This document shows positions 7,557 through 16,738 of a stretch of 64,000 nt of DNA, piece after piece. Under the pieces are notes generated by a model. That model saw only the letters and a list, made by a program, of their open reading frames with translations. It had not been told where the DNA came from and searched no databases. Every line of letters starts with the position of its first letter. Positions within the stretch are counted from its first letter, which is position 1. The DNA comes from Christensenellaceae bacterium (lineage in GTDB: Bacteria; Bacillota; Clostridia; Christensenellales; Borkfalkiaceae). The stretch lies in assembly GCA_948890655.1 (NCBI GenBank), contig CAQTYU010000005.1, positions 1-64,000 of the forward strand, given 5' to 3'. The translations under genes were made by a program, and so were the position numbers.

Positions 7557-10500
7557 TTATTTTACGTATTTTTTCAAAGCGTTCAAAAGCGCCTCTTCCT
7601 CGTGGCGACGGTTGTCCGTCCAGTCGTGCGCAAACACCCTGTACATATTCCATCCGCGCCCCTGCAAACTGCGGTAATACCTTAAATTGTAATCAAAAAA
7701 GTCATACTTTTTCATAACTGGCTGTTCACACCATATTCCAAGTTCCGCCGTCTGCAAATCCTTCGACAGAACCGCCACGGGAATCTTAACCGAACCTTCC
7801 GTCACGCCGTAATTTATAACCACGCGCTCTTTATCATAACCGCACCCTATTACAAAGTTTGCAACGCTTTTAACAAAATGTTCTCCCCTTTCGGGCACTC
7901 CCGACAAAAACTGCCCACGCCCTCCTTCCGAAAATCTGCGCACAAGCAGCAAATAATCGCGTATAAACGCAATTCTCGGGTTTCCTCCCATTTCTTCGGG
8001 CTTTACCGAATGAATTACGGTCACTCTGCTCTGTGCGCGCGTTACCGCAACGTTGAATATGCACTTACCCAGAGCGTCGCGGTTTAGCTCTCCGAACATA
8101 AGCCGCAAAGCGCCGTTTCTATCTCTGCCGTATGTGAGCGAAAGTATAAGATTCTCCGTCTCCTGTCCCTGAACGCTCTCTATAGTTTTAAAGAAAATAA
8201 GTTTTTCTTCAACGTCGTCAAAATTCGTTTTAGCCGTGTTTATACGGTTATAAAGCTTTGTATCCTTGGCAACAAGCGACAAAATGTATCTGAGTTGCGC
8301 CTCGCCGAAGGCAACCACGCCAAGCGAGTGCGCCAAAATGCCCGTCTTTTCGTTGAAGAATCTGTCAAAATGCTCGTTCACGCATTTTACGACTTCCTCG
8401 GCCTCCGCAGGGTTCACGCCTCCGTCGCAATAACCGTTTTCCACAAAAATATCTTTAAAGCCCAGCCCTTCGCCAAACGGCACCGCCGCGGGGAAAGTAC
8501 GCATATAAGGGTAAAACTCCTTTTGCGAAAATGCAATAAGCGTTTCCGTTCTGCTTCTGTAATGGCAAACAAGCTCTTCGGTATCGAACGCATTGTTGGC
8601 AAGCGCAAGGCTCAAAGCGGATATATCCGTATCCAATGAAAGTTCCTCGTCAAAATTATTTATTCTGGCGATATTTTTAACTTTAAAGTGCGAAATAGGC
8701 GGCATCTGATATTCGTCGCCGACCATAACGCACTGTCTCGTACGGAACAGTACGGGCAACAGATTAACAGGCTCCAATTGGCTTGCCTCGTCTATTATGG
8801 CAACGTCGAATTCCGAAAACTCCTCGGGTCTCAAAAGCACGCTCGCCGTCGAAGGCGACAGAATAAGACACCGCTTCAGTTTTAAAATTGCCGCGGCCCT
8901 CGTTTTGAACAGCGTCCTTAAAGAAGTTTTAAATCCCTTGTCCGCGTCGAGAAAATCAAAGTCGCCGTCGTCCGGATTAATCCTCGACATACACAAACTT
9001 TCAATCTTTTTAACGTTTAATTCCTGCTCTTTTTTCTCGGCTCTTTCAAACTTGTCCAAAGCCGCTTCAACCTTCTTGCCCAGTCCGTTTCTCATAGTTC
9101 CCAGACGGGCGAATTTTTCTTCTAACGCAAGTGCGTAAAAGGAATGTTCAAACGCGTCCTGCGCCGAAATATTAACGTCATAATCCCCGCGCTCGTAAAA
9201 GCCGAAAAATTTATCAAGCGGCAAAGCGTTGTTTTCACCGGTTATAACCGAATAATATTCCGCCGCCGCTCCAACAAGCGTTCTGTCCGTAGCGCACGCC
9301 GCAAAATTATCCAGCTCCGCGGGCGTAAGCACATAAGCGTTACGCGTGTAATAGTTGTTAAAATACTTCGCGCCGAAGTTCACAAATCTTTCTGAAAGCT
9401 CTTCCGCACAGCCGGCAAATTCCGCGCCCGATTCTTTAATCTTCGCAATTATATCGGTGCAGACGTCAACCGCAAGATTTTCAAATTCTTTCAGTTCCTT
9501 AAAGGATATAAGGCATGCAAACGTCCTTGCCGACGACAAAACGTCGGATATATCCGCAGTAAGACACGCGGCTTCCGCAATCTTTTTAACTGCGCCGGAA
9601 AGATTTTCAAATTTAAGTTTAGCCGAAACAGCCGCTTTGAATTCGTTCAAATCACAGCCGCCGCGCTTTATTTTGCACTTTTCAAGGCAGGCGCACAAAT
9701 CGGGATAAACCGCCTTAACGCTTTCAAGATAATCTTTTACCGTCATTCCGGCAAGCCTGCTTTTCGCAAGAACGGTAAACAGGCATTTAAGCTCGTCCTT
9801 TAAAAGCTGCCGCCCGAATGTTTTCGTCAGAACGTGCGTAAGAGAGCAAAGCTCGCCGTCAAGCCGCAAAAATTCTTCATAAGAAGCGATTGCCCCCGCA
9901 ATATCTTTGAATTTCGCGTTTTTGCGCACGCTGATTGCCGCAAGCTTTTTAAAAGCCCCCTTCGCTTTGAAATCGAATCTTTTAGGTTCTTCCGCTCCCT
10001 TATAAGGCAACAGCGTCCCGAACGATTTCTTAATTAAATCCGTTTCCTTCGAATCCGAAAGCGCAAACACTGCAAGCGTATCCAACTCCGCTTCTCTGCG
10101 CTTTAAATCGAGTTCGCATATTTTATCCGCAACTTCCTCAATCTTTTCACCGGTCGCGCCTTCGGTCAGAACGGTGTTTCCGCGGTAAAATATCCCTCGG
10201 TTTGCATAAATAAATTCAATTTCGGCGGGCGTAAGCGTTCCGTCGGCGCCGCAGTTAACAACCCCCTCAAAGCATTTGTCCGAATTCTCCTCAAAAAATT
10301 CAACGGAATCCGAAAGCGGATTGTCCACACAATCCTTTAAAAGCTCTTTAAGCTCTCCCGAATCAAACGGAATTTTTTCGCAAGAAAGTAACTTTCCGGT
10401 ATTTATTCTGTCAAGCGCATTTCCGCTCGCAACGCCGGCGATACCACCCACGGGCACGCCGCTGAAATCAATATTCGGAAACGCGTTAAAAAGAGGCTTC

Positions 10501-12089
10501 AAAAGCTCCCTCGTTTTTTCCCAAAGCCTGCAAAGACCGGCGTATTCGCCGATTGCCCCCTCGGTATCTTCAAGTTTTGCACATTTCGCCCACGGGCACT
10601 TTTCAAATCCGGTCACCGCGCTCATCTTAGCAAAATGCTTTGCCGCCGTTCCGACTTTCGCGTATAAAGCGTTATATTCCTTGCGCGAAATTTTCGCAGC
10701 CTCTTCCGGCTTCACAAACTCCGCCGCAGGCAAATCGTTTTTGTAATACGTATCCAAAGCGTCAAAATAGCTTCCGCCCGCAACGTCGCCCTCTTTAAAC
10801 GCGGCGGTATAATAAGAGTTAAGTTCGAATACAGCGTCCGTCTTTTCCGCCGCAGTCTGTGCGTAAGCCCCCGTAACAGTCTTATCGTAAACGTATTCCC
10901 TGCGCCCGCGCACAATCTTTTTAAGTTCTTTTTTAACCTCTTCGGGGTTTACCGCAGCCGCCTGTCTTTCGGTTTCGTAATCCAAAAGCATCACGAATTT
11001 TCTCAGTCTTTCGGGAAGCTTCGCATTAATTTCGCCCAGCGCCGACAACTTTTTCGAAGCCACAAGCACCCTTTTCCCATGCGACAAAAGCGCCGCAATC
11101 ATATTGGCTATGGTCAAGGTTTTGCCGGTTCCCGGCGGTCCCTTAACTATTAAACTTTCCCCGCGCGCCACTCTTTTAATCAGCTTTTGCTGTATGCTGT
11201 CGGCAGGCAGAATAAAATCGGCGCCGCAATCCTGTGCGGGAGGTTCCTGTTCCGCACCGCCGCCGAAAACTTTTTTAACTAGCGGACTTGCGTAAATCTT
11301 TTCCCTGTTGCGCCGCACGTCGTAATACATACACATATCGCTGTGGTTGTACTGCGCAATTACAAGCGCGTTGCGGTAAAATTCGAACGCACCGCCGCCG
11401 GAACAGTTTTTAACGTGCTTTTCCACCCGTTCAAAATATAAATTCCCGTCGCCGAGCACATTTAAATCAACAGGCGCGTCAAAATCCGCCCCTTCTCCGT
11501 TGGGGTGCGGAAAGTTGTCCGATACGTATTCGGATAAATCGCGTCTCAATCTGTGAATAAGACAAGGATTAAAATAAGCGTCGTCGTCAACGAACTCTAT
11601 CTCCACGTTGCTTGTCTGCGTGCCGCGCACAAGCTTTACGGGGAAAATCAAAAGCGGAGAACACACGGCTTCTATTCCGTCGGCAACCGCAGTTTCCCAC
11701 TTAAGGCAACCGATACCCAAAAACAGCGGGTTATTGCCCTTTAAATTCAATTCTTTATAAACGCCGTCAATAAATCCGTCAAGTTTTTTAGGGTCGCTTA
11801 CGCCGTTCAAATTGCTCCAGAGCCACTTTTCAACTTTCGGATTGTTTACAAGCGTTTTTGTAAGCGCGGAATTTTCCAGAACAGTCCTGTTCGAAAGTTT
11901 TCCCTTACGCGCCGCGGCGGTAGCAAGCATAACCGCCCCTTCGTTGCCGCCCTCGCGCCACAGCTTAAATGCCTTTTCGCCGTCCGCGGAATTTCCGGCG
12001 ACAAAAAGATTCCCCACGTCTATCAATTTGTTTGCTCTTGCGTCGTTAATATGCAAAAGCTCGTTAATAAAATTGTCTAAAAGCTCCAC
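7557..12089 (-). CDS. Giant SF1 helicase, DUF4011-like, with degenerate nuclease-like end
   Basis: A 1510-residue protein. Residues 1-60 contain a Sel1/TPR-like stretch. Residues 80-290 resemble the DUF4011 domain of large SF1 helicases (P-L-F-L-G-I-G-C-L-K-W, then P-L-L-I-F-P-V-K-L). Walker A G-P-P-G-T-G-K-T is near residue 316; a long helical insert of over 700 residues separates it from Walker B I-I-D-E-A-S-Q-L-E-P near 1096. Later SF1 motifs follow: C-H-Y-R-S, S-V-Q-G-Q-E, and N-V-A-V-T-R-A-Q. The last 110 residues match the nuclease-like domain often fused to this family (G-W-N-M-Y-R-V-F-A-H-D-W), but the expected catalytic Asp is replaced, so it may be inactive. Upf1-like DNA/RNA unwinding is expected; target unknown. 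Confidence 0.85.
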   Translation of the reverse strand: MELLDNFINELLHINDARANKLIDVGNLFVAGNSADGEKAFKLWREGGNEGAVMLATAAARKGKLSNRTVLENSALTKTLVNNPKVEKWLWSNLNGVSDPKKLDGFIDGVYKELNLKGNNPLFLGIGCLKWETAVADGIEAVCSPLLIFPVKLVRGTQTSNVEIEFVDDDAYFNPCLIHRLRRDLSEYVSDNFPHPNGEGADFDAPVDLNVLGDGNLYFERVEKHVKNCSGGGAFEFYRNALVIAQYNHSDMCMYYDVRRNREKIYASPLVKKVFGGGAEQEPPAQDCGADFILPADSIQQKLIKRVARGESLIVKGPPGTGKTLTIANMIAALLSHGKRVLVASKKLSALGEINAKLPERLRKFVMLLDYETERQAAAVNPEEVKKELKKIVRGRREYVYDKTVTGAYAQTAAEKTDAVFELNSYYTAAFKEGDVAGGSYFDALDTYYKNDLPAAEFVKPEEAAKISRKEYNALYAKVGTAAKHFAKMSAVTGFEKCPWAKCAKLEDTEGAIGEYAGLCRLWEKTRELLKPLFNAFPNIDFSGVPVGGIAGVASGNALDRINTGKLLSCEKIPFDSGELKELLKDCVDNPLSDSVEFFEENSDKCFEGVVNCGADGTLTPAEIEFIYANRGIFYRGNTVLTEGATGEKIEEVADKICELDLKRREAELDTLAVFALSDSKETDLIKKSFGTLLPYKGAEEPKRFDFKAKGAFKKLAAISVRKNAKFKDIAGAIASYEEFLRLDGELCSLTHVLTKTFGRQLLKDELKCLFTVLAKSRLAGMTVKDYLESVKAVYPDLCACLEKCKIKRGGCDLNEFKAAVSAKLKFENLSGAVKKIAEAACLTADISDVLSSARTFACLISFKELKEFENLAVDVCTDIIAKIKESGAEFAGCAEELSERFVNFGAKYFNNYYTRNAYVLTPAELDNFAACATDRTLVGAAAEYYSVITGENNALPLDKFFGFYERGDYDVNISAQDAFEHSFYALALEEKFARLGTMRNGLGKKVEAALDKFERAEKKEQELNVKKIESLCMSRINPDDGDFDFLDADKGFKTSLRTLFKTRAAAILKLKRCLILSPSTASVLLRPEEFSEFDVAIIDEASQLEPVNLLPVLFRTRQCVMVGDEYQMPPISHFKVKNIARINNFDEELSLDTDISALSLALANNAFDTEELVCHYRSRTETLIAFSQKEFYPYMRTFPAAVPFGEGLGFKDIFVENGYCDGGVNPAEAEEVVKCVNEHFDRFFNEKTGILAHSLGVVAFGEAQLRYILSLVAKDTKLYNRINTAKTNFDDVEEKLIFFKTIESVQGQETENLILSLTYGRDRNGALRLMFGELNRDALGKCIFNVAVTRAQSRVTVIHSVKPEEMGGNPRIAFIRDYLLLVRRFSEGGRGQFLSGVPERGEHFVKSVANFVIGCGYDKERVVINYGVTEGSVKIPVAVLSKDLQTAELGIWCEQPVMKKYDFFDYNLRYYRSLQGRGWNMYRVFAHDWTDNRRHEEEALLNALKKYVK

Positions 12090-12137
12090 TTATTCCCTCT
12101 TAAGCCAAATCAGTCCGAATATATGCGTTTCTTTATA

Positions 12138-14099
12138 TCAGAACTCAAAATCCATTCCGTTCCAGGCGTAATTTCTTCCGTCGTCGCAGTCTGCTTCAAA
12201 AGCCCTCGCGTCACTCTCGTAAATATGAACCTGATAAACGTCGCTCTTTGTGTTCGGGTTATATATCTTTCTCGTTCGCAGCCACTGCTCCACTCTGCCG
12301 CGTGTTATGCCCATATTGTCGTAATACCACCGCGACCAGCCGCCCTGCGCAAGTTTGTTCTGCAAAGCGTGAAAACTTTCGTGAACGATACATCCCATAG
12401 CCCACTCCCAGTCGCCGAGCATACACGAATATTTATACCGTATCTGCTTGCCGCCGTCAATGCAAAGTCCGCCCGCCGTCGGATTGTCCAGTTCATCCAA
12501 AAGCTGAACTTCCGGCACGACCTCCGTCACTCCAAGCACCTTAAACACAAGTTTCGTTGCCATATCCAGCCTGTCCTGCATTTCGTCTTTCGAAAGTTTT
12601 TGCCAGTCCAGCCTGTCGCCGCCGCCGGTCGTGCAGTAACGCGCTATCATTCCGCACTTTGCAAAAACGCTTTCACCGCTCTCAACTATCGCGCGTACGT
12701 TTTTAAGATGAACGCTCTTTATTCCGTCGTAATCGAATTCGTGTCCGCCGTCGTCTTTTTCCGTGTCGAAAGAGGAAAAATCCCCCCAGCCCGAATCTAT
12801 CAAAAGATATACCGACGGCAACTTCCTTAAATATCTTTCGGCTCTTTCCCGATTTTCGGCTGAAAGTCTTATGCCTACGTCGTACCAGTTCTTCATTCCC
12901 TGAACGCGCGCCTGTACGATTTTGTTAAGCCCCGCAAACCCCATAAACGGCATACGTTTCAAACGTTCGTAATCGGCGGGTTCCGAAAGCATCCCTCTGT
13001 CCCTGAGTTCCTGTTCCACGTCCGAATATGCGGGAACCGAAATATAAGTCCTGCTGACGTCCACGGAAGATAGCGTTTTGTCCTCCTGCGCCGCTGCAAG
13101 CGCCGCCGCGTAAAGTTTTCCGTCGCCGGATTCGTCAACGACAAAAACTTGTCCTCCGTCTTTTCCGTAGTGCATCGCACATTTCAAAAACGCCGTTTGC
13201 ACTTTATCGGCTAGCGCCCCCGCGCCAAAAGCCAAACAGTCCGCATTCTCCGTTTTTAAAAACATAAACACGTCTTCGGCAAACCCGAAATCGTTTCTTT
13301 CAAACACCGAACAGTCTAAACAATATAATTTAACTTTATTTTTGCGCCCGCGTTCGTCCTGCGTTTCCCTGCGCGCAAAAGTCGCATAAAGTTTGGCCTC
13401 GTCCTTAAACGGCGTACACAAAACGGTCGCGCGCGCCCTTCCGCCCTCGTCGCAATCGGGCAGAGGAAAATATTCATACAACTCAAATTCGTTCGATATA
13501 TCAAAAACGTAATCGCTTACCGCGCTTTTAACCGCCGCCGCGCCCATTCCGTTTACTTCCGAAAGCATGTCGTCAAGCCTTTTCAACGTCTCTGCACGCA
13601 CGTCGGCAAACGCAACGTTTTCGCCGAACGGATTCAAAAACTCCTGTTTCTCAACGGTCTCTTTTATAAAAGTAATTTCTTTTGCCGCAACGCCGCAGGC
13701 GTCAAAATCCGCAACCTGCACGCCGCGGTATAAAAGCGATTTTTTAATTTCATCCGTCCGTTCAGCAGAAAAAGCAACTTTTTTAAGCAGTTCCGCCGCC
13801 GCGTCCATTACCGCAACCGTCTTTTTAAATCCCTTTTCTTCGCAATCGGGCTTTTCGGCGGCAATATAATTCAACGTTCTCTCCAAAACCGCGCCGTCGA
13901 AACTTTTAATATACAGTAAAGCGCACAGCTTAACGTACATTCTGCGCCGCAAAGCCTCGGCTTTCGCACGGTAATCCGGCAGCAAGTCCTTTTCCGCCAA
14001 AAGTTTATCCAAAGCTTCGGTCTGAACCGCAAGCGCGCGGGTTTCCGTTTCCCTTATATATGCGGCGTTTGCCTTTTCGAGTATGTCCTTATAACTCAT
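12138..14099 (-). CDS. HExxH zinc metallopeptidase-like protein
   Basis: A 653-residue protein with a helical N-terminal half (about 1-170), a mixed middle, and a C-terminal zincin-like region. The motif C-I-V-H-E-S-F-H-A-L-Q-N-K (near residue 571) gives HExxH, and Y-E-S-D-A-R-A-F-E-A-D near 631 supplies a likely third zinc ligand Glu, as in gluzincin peptidases. No signal peptide, so it should act in the cytoplasm. It sits between the ESCRT-III-like gene (8 bases upstream) and the giant helicase (48 bases downstream). A regulated protease that activates or clears a component of the system is an attractive guess. No known family was named beyond the motif. Confidence 0.65.
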   Translation of the reverse strand: MSYKDILEKANAAYIRETETRALAVQTEALDKLLAEKDLLPDYRAKAEALRRRMYVKLCALLYIKSFDGAVLERTLNYIAAEKPDCEEKGFKKTVAVMDAAAELLKKVAFSAERTDEIKKSLLYRGVQVADFDACGVAAKEITFIKETVEKQEFLNPFGENVAFADVRAETLKRLDDMLSEVNGMGAAAVKSAVSDYVFDISNEFELYEYFPLPDCDEGGRARATVLCTPFKDEAKLYATFARRETQDERGRKNKVKLYCLDCSVFERNDFGFAEDVFMFLKTENADCLAFGAGALADKVQTAFLKCAMHYGKDGGQVFVVDESGDGKLYAAALAAAQEDKTLSSVDVSRTYISVPAYSDVEQELRDRGMLSEPADYERLKRMPFMGFAGLNKIVQARVQGMKNWYDVGIRLSAENRERAERYLRKLPSVYLLIDSGWGDFSSFDTEKDDGGHEFDYDGIKSVHLKNVRAIVESGESVFAKCGMIARYCTTGGGDRLDWQKLSKDEMQDRLDMATKLVFKVLGVTEVVPEVQLLDELDNPTAGGLCIDGGKQIRYKYSCMLGDWEWAMGCIVHESFHALQNKLAQGGWSRWYYDNMGITRGRVEQWLRTRKIYNPNTKSDVYQVHIYESDARAFEADCDDGRNYAWNGMDFEF

Positions 14100-14107
14100 A
14101 ATTCAAA

Positions 14108-15631
14108 TCAGTTGTCGTCGTCCGTAAGAGGAATACCCAGCTCGTCCAAAATTTTATTCGTCTGCTTTTCTTCCTCCTTTTCTTCCAAATCCGCGCCTTC
14201 GAGTTCACCCAGAATACTCAAAAGGTCAGCGCTCATTCCGTTCTTGGATTCAAGCACAATCTCCTCTTTTTCCTCTTCTTCTATAACATAATCATTCAGA
14301 ACGGAATCGGCAATATCCACAAATTGCGTAAGCTTCTGCGCCGTCTCTATTCTCATACCCTTCAACTCGTTTACCGTGGTGTTAATTCTCACTATGTCTT
14401 TAAGCGCGTTATCTACCGTTTCACTGTCGAAAACGCCCCTGAACATCTTTGCAAGCGAAGTAAAGTTAACCCCGTTTGTAATAATGCACAGCATGGCGGG
14501 GTCCTTTTTATATGTCATCACCTTGTCGTAAACGGTTTTAAGGCGCGAATATATTTTCTCCTGCGCGGTTATATCCGCGTTTAAGGCTTGACTCCGCTTA
14601 ATAGCCGCGCTTATTTCACGGTACTTGTTTTCCAGCTCGTTTTTTCGCCGTTTAAGGTCCGCCGCGGCAAGGTTGGCAGCCTGCACGTCGCCCGTGTTTT
14701 TCAGGTTTATGGCAATCTGTTTTTTGTCGTTTTCAAGGTTAATAAGCGCGTTCTTAACTTCTAAAAGCTGTCCGTCGTATTCGTTGAGGCTCTTCTTGCT
14801 CTCTTCGATATCACGCGCCTTTTCGTCCATTCTGTCCTTAAATACCTGCAAGGTCTCAAATGTTCCCGTGCACTCCGAAAGCCTGCCGACGTCGTCTTCT
14901 TCATACTTTACAAATTCCGCCTCTTTAGCTCTTTCGCGCTTAGAAACTATCTTAACGTTCTGCGCCCACTTATTCAAAAGCTCAATCGCCTCGTCAAGTT
15001 TTTTAACGGTGTCTGGCGTGCACATCCTCTCGGAAAACGCTTCACGCCAGTCTAAAATGCACTTTATCACGCTGTTCGAATACGCAACCGCGTCCTTACT
15101 CGAAACGTCCGAAACTTTATCCAGAGCTTTTAAAAGCTCCTCAAACTTTTCCTTGCTCTCGTTAAACCGCTTAATCTGCTTTTCGTCAATCGTACAAAAA
15201 TCGTTCTCTTCCGAATTCAACGCCTCTAAAGTATCAATCGCCTTAACCGAGGTATCAATATATTTTTTAATGGAAGCCTTTATGCCTGTTTCCTCGGTTA
15301 CCTCTTCTCCGCGCAGTTCCAAAGATTTCATAACTTTATCCCTCTGCACGGCGCACTTGTTGTAAGCTTTAACGTCGTTTTCGCGCACCTTAGTCAAATC
15401 CACCATCAGCGAAGTAAGCTTTGAAATCGCGCTCTTCATCGAACCGTTAAATCCGCTGTTCACGCCAGAATCGCAGATTTTAAGCAAATCGTCGGCAATC
15501 TGGTCCGCAAGAATTTCCGGCGCACGAAAATAACTGTGGCTTGCAATATACCTTACGTTAAAATTTCTGTGCACCGCCAGCCCGTTCGCCGCAGCAGTCA
15601 TCTCTATTTTCTGAATTTTGTCACCTAACAT
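14108..15631 (-). CDS. Coiled-coil protein with ESCRT-III-like C-terminal half
   Basis: A 507-residue, almost wholly helical protein. Residues 1-250 are a unique helical region. Residues 265-507 read like an ESCRT-III core of the CHMP2/Vps2 kind: a long hairpin with D-K-K-Q-I-A-I-N-L-K-N-T-G-D near 305 followed by an Ala-rich A-A-D-L-K-R-R-K helix, a third helix region with conserved N-x-x-L-K-x-I, a very acidic linker, and the tail K-I-L-D-E-L-G-I-P-L-T-D. Human CHMP2A, from memory, has V-L-D-E-L-G-L-S-L-T-D at the same place. ESCRT-III proteins polymerise on membranes and are remodelled by Vps4; a Vps4-like ATPase is encoded in this operon. No membrane segment. Alternative: a generic coiled coil with a chance tail match. 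Confidence 0.6.
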   Translation of the reverse strand: MLGDKIQKIEMTAAANGLAVHRNFNVRYIASHSYFRAPEILADQIADDLLKICDSGVNSGFNGSMKSAISKLTSLMVDLTKVRENDVKAYNKCAVQRDKVMKSLELRGEEVTEETGIKASIKKYIDTSVKAIDTLEALNSEENDFCTIDEKQIKRFNESKEKFEELLKALDKVSDVSSKDAVAYSNSVIKCILDWREAFSERMCTPDTVKKLDEAIELLNKWAQNVKIVSKRERAKEAEFVKYEEDDVGRLSECTGTFETLQVFKDRMDEKARDIEESKKSLNEYDGQLLEVKNALINLENDKKQIAINLKNTGDVQAANLAAADLKRRKNELENKYREISAAIKRSQALNADITAQEKIYSRLKTVYDKVMTYKKDPAMLCIITNGVNFTSLAKMFRGVFDSETVDNALKDIVRINTTVNELKGMRIETAQKLTQFVDIADSVLNDYVIEEEEKEEIVLESKNGMSADLLSILGELEGADLEEKEEEKQTNKILDELGIPLTDDDN

Positions 15632-15643
15632 CTTTTAACTCCT

Positions 15644-16738
15644 TTATTTTAAAACAGCGTTAATCAAATCTCCCGCCGCATGAGCGAACGATTCCGACTT
15701 GGATTTATATTTTAAAACGTCGTCAGCATAAAACACAAAATCCCCGCCCAGTGATTTAGCCCTGTCGCCCAGCTCCAAAACCCTGCCGTATTCGCCGCGG
15801 TTTGTTTCCCTTTCTATTACCTTTTGCGCGCGCTTGAAGTTGCCCGCCTTGGGTTGCTTGCCGCCGACGTTGAAAAAGTATAAATAATACTGTTCGTCGT
15901 CCTTTATTACCGAAACGTCCTCTTCTTTTCTTATGGTTTTTGCGTTGCCCGTCTGCTCGTTAAGCATAACTATATCCACCGAAACCGCATATTTGAACAG
16001 CTTTGCACGCTTTTCCTTTTTTCCCGCGTCCTTAATTTCGGCAAGCCGCTTAAACGTTTCTCCGTCCACTCTTAAAATCCCGAACAACGGCGCGCGTTCT
16101 CCCGACTTGCACGATTCGAAAATTTCCAGAATTTTAACCGACCTGTCCTCTTCGCGTCCGTCCGCACCGCCGTCTGCAAGCTTAACCGGCAATCCTGCCG
16201 CAATTACCGCCGCTTTCGCGTCGCCGTAATTATAAACCGCGTTATTCGAATACTTTTCGGGCACGTTCTTTAAAAGGTTTAAATATAACAGCGCGGCGCG
16301 TTCTTTAAGCTTAATTCCGTTTGCTCCCCAGTCTTCGGCAACGCCGCCAACATAATTCACGTCTATGCGCGCCGCCGTCCAGACGGCTTTGTAATAATCG
16401 TGAGCCATCTTAAAGGCTTCGTTTATATCGAACGCGATATATCCCGCGTCGTAATAATAACCCATTCTTAAAAGCGCTTTGGGGTGCTGCAACTTCGCCG
16501 CCTCGCGGCAAAGACTTACCGCCTTATTCAAATCGCGCTGATAATCCTTTCGGTTCTCCGCCTTAATCGCGCGGAAATAGCAAATTTCCGAAAGGTTGAA
16601 AAGCTCCTCGTTTTCGTGCGTGACTACAAGTTCCTTTAAAGTAACGCTTATATTCTCACGGCACAACGGACACGCCCATTCGCCGTTATAAAGTTCGAGC
16701 GGCTCTTTAAATTCCTTTTTGCAATGCTCGCAAATCAT
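15644..16738 (-). CDS. Zinc-ribbon protein with Sel1/TPR-like repeats
   Basis: A 364-residue soluble protein. The N-terminus has two knuckles, M-I-C-E-H-C and C-P-L-C, that form a zinc ribbon (residues 3-28). Residues 45-130 contain Sel1/TPR-like helices (K-A-V-S-L-C-R-E-A-A-K-L-Q-H-P-K-A-L-L). Residues 200-290 form a mixed alpha/beta part of unknown kind. Its start overlaps the stop of the preceding membrane-protein gene by 4 bases, indicating coupled translation. Sel1 repeats mediate protein contacts, so a scaffold role is plausible. No enzyme motif. Confidence 0.65.
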   Translation of the reverse strand: MICEHCKKEFKEPLELYNGEWACPLCRENISVTLKELVVTHENEELFNLSEICYFRAIKAENRKDYQRDLNKAVSLCREAAKLQHPKALLRMGYYYDAGYIAFDINEAFKMAHDYYKAVWTAARIDVNYVGGVAEDWGANGIKLKERAALLYLNLLKNVPEKYSNNAVYNYGDAKAAVIAAGLPVKLADGGADGREEDRSVKILEIFESCKSGERAPLFGILRVDGETFKRLAEIKDAGKKEKRAKLFKYAVSVDIVMLNEQTGNAKTIRKEEDVSVIKDDEQYYLYFFNVGGKQPKAGNFKRAQKVIERETNRGEYGRVLELGDRAKSLGGDFVFYADDVLKYKSKSESFAHAAGDLINAVLK

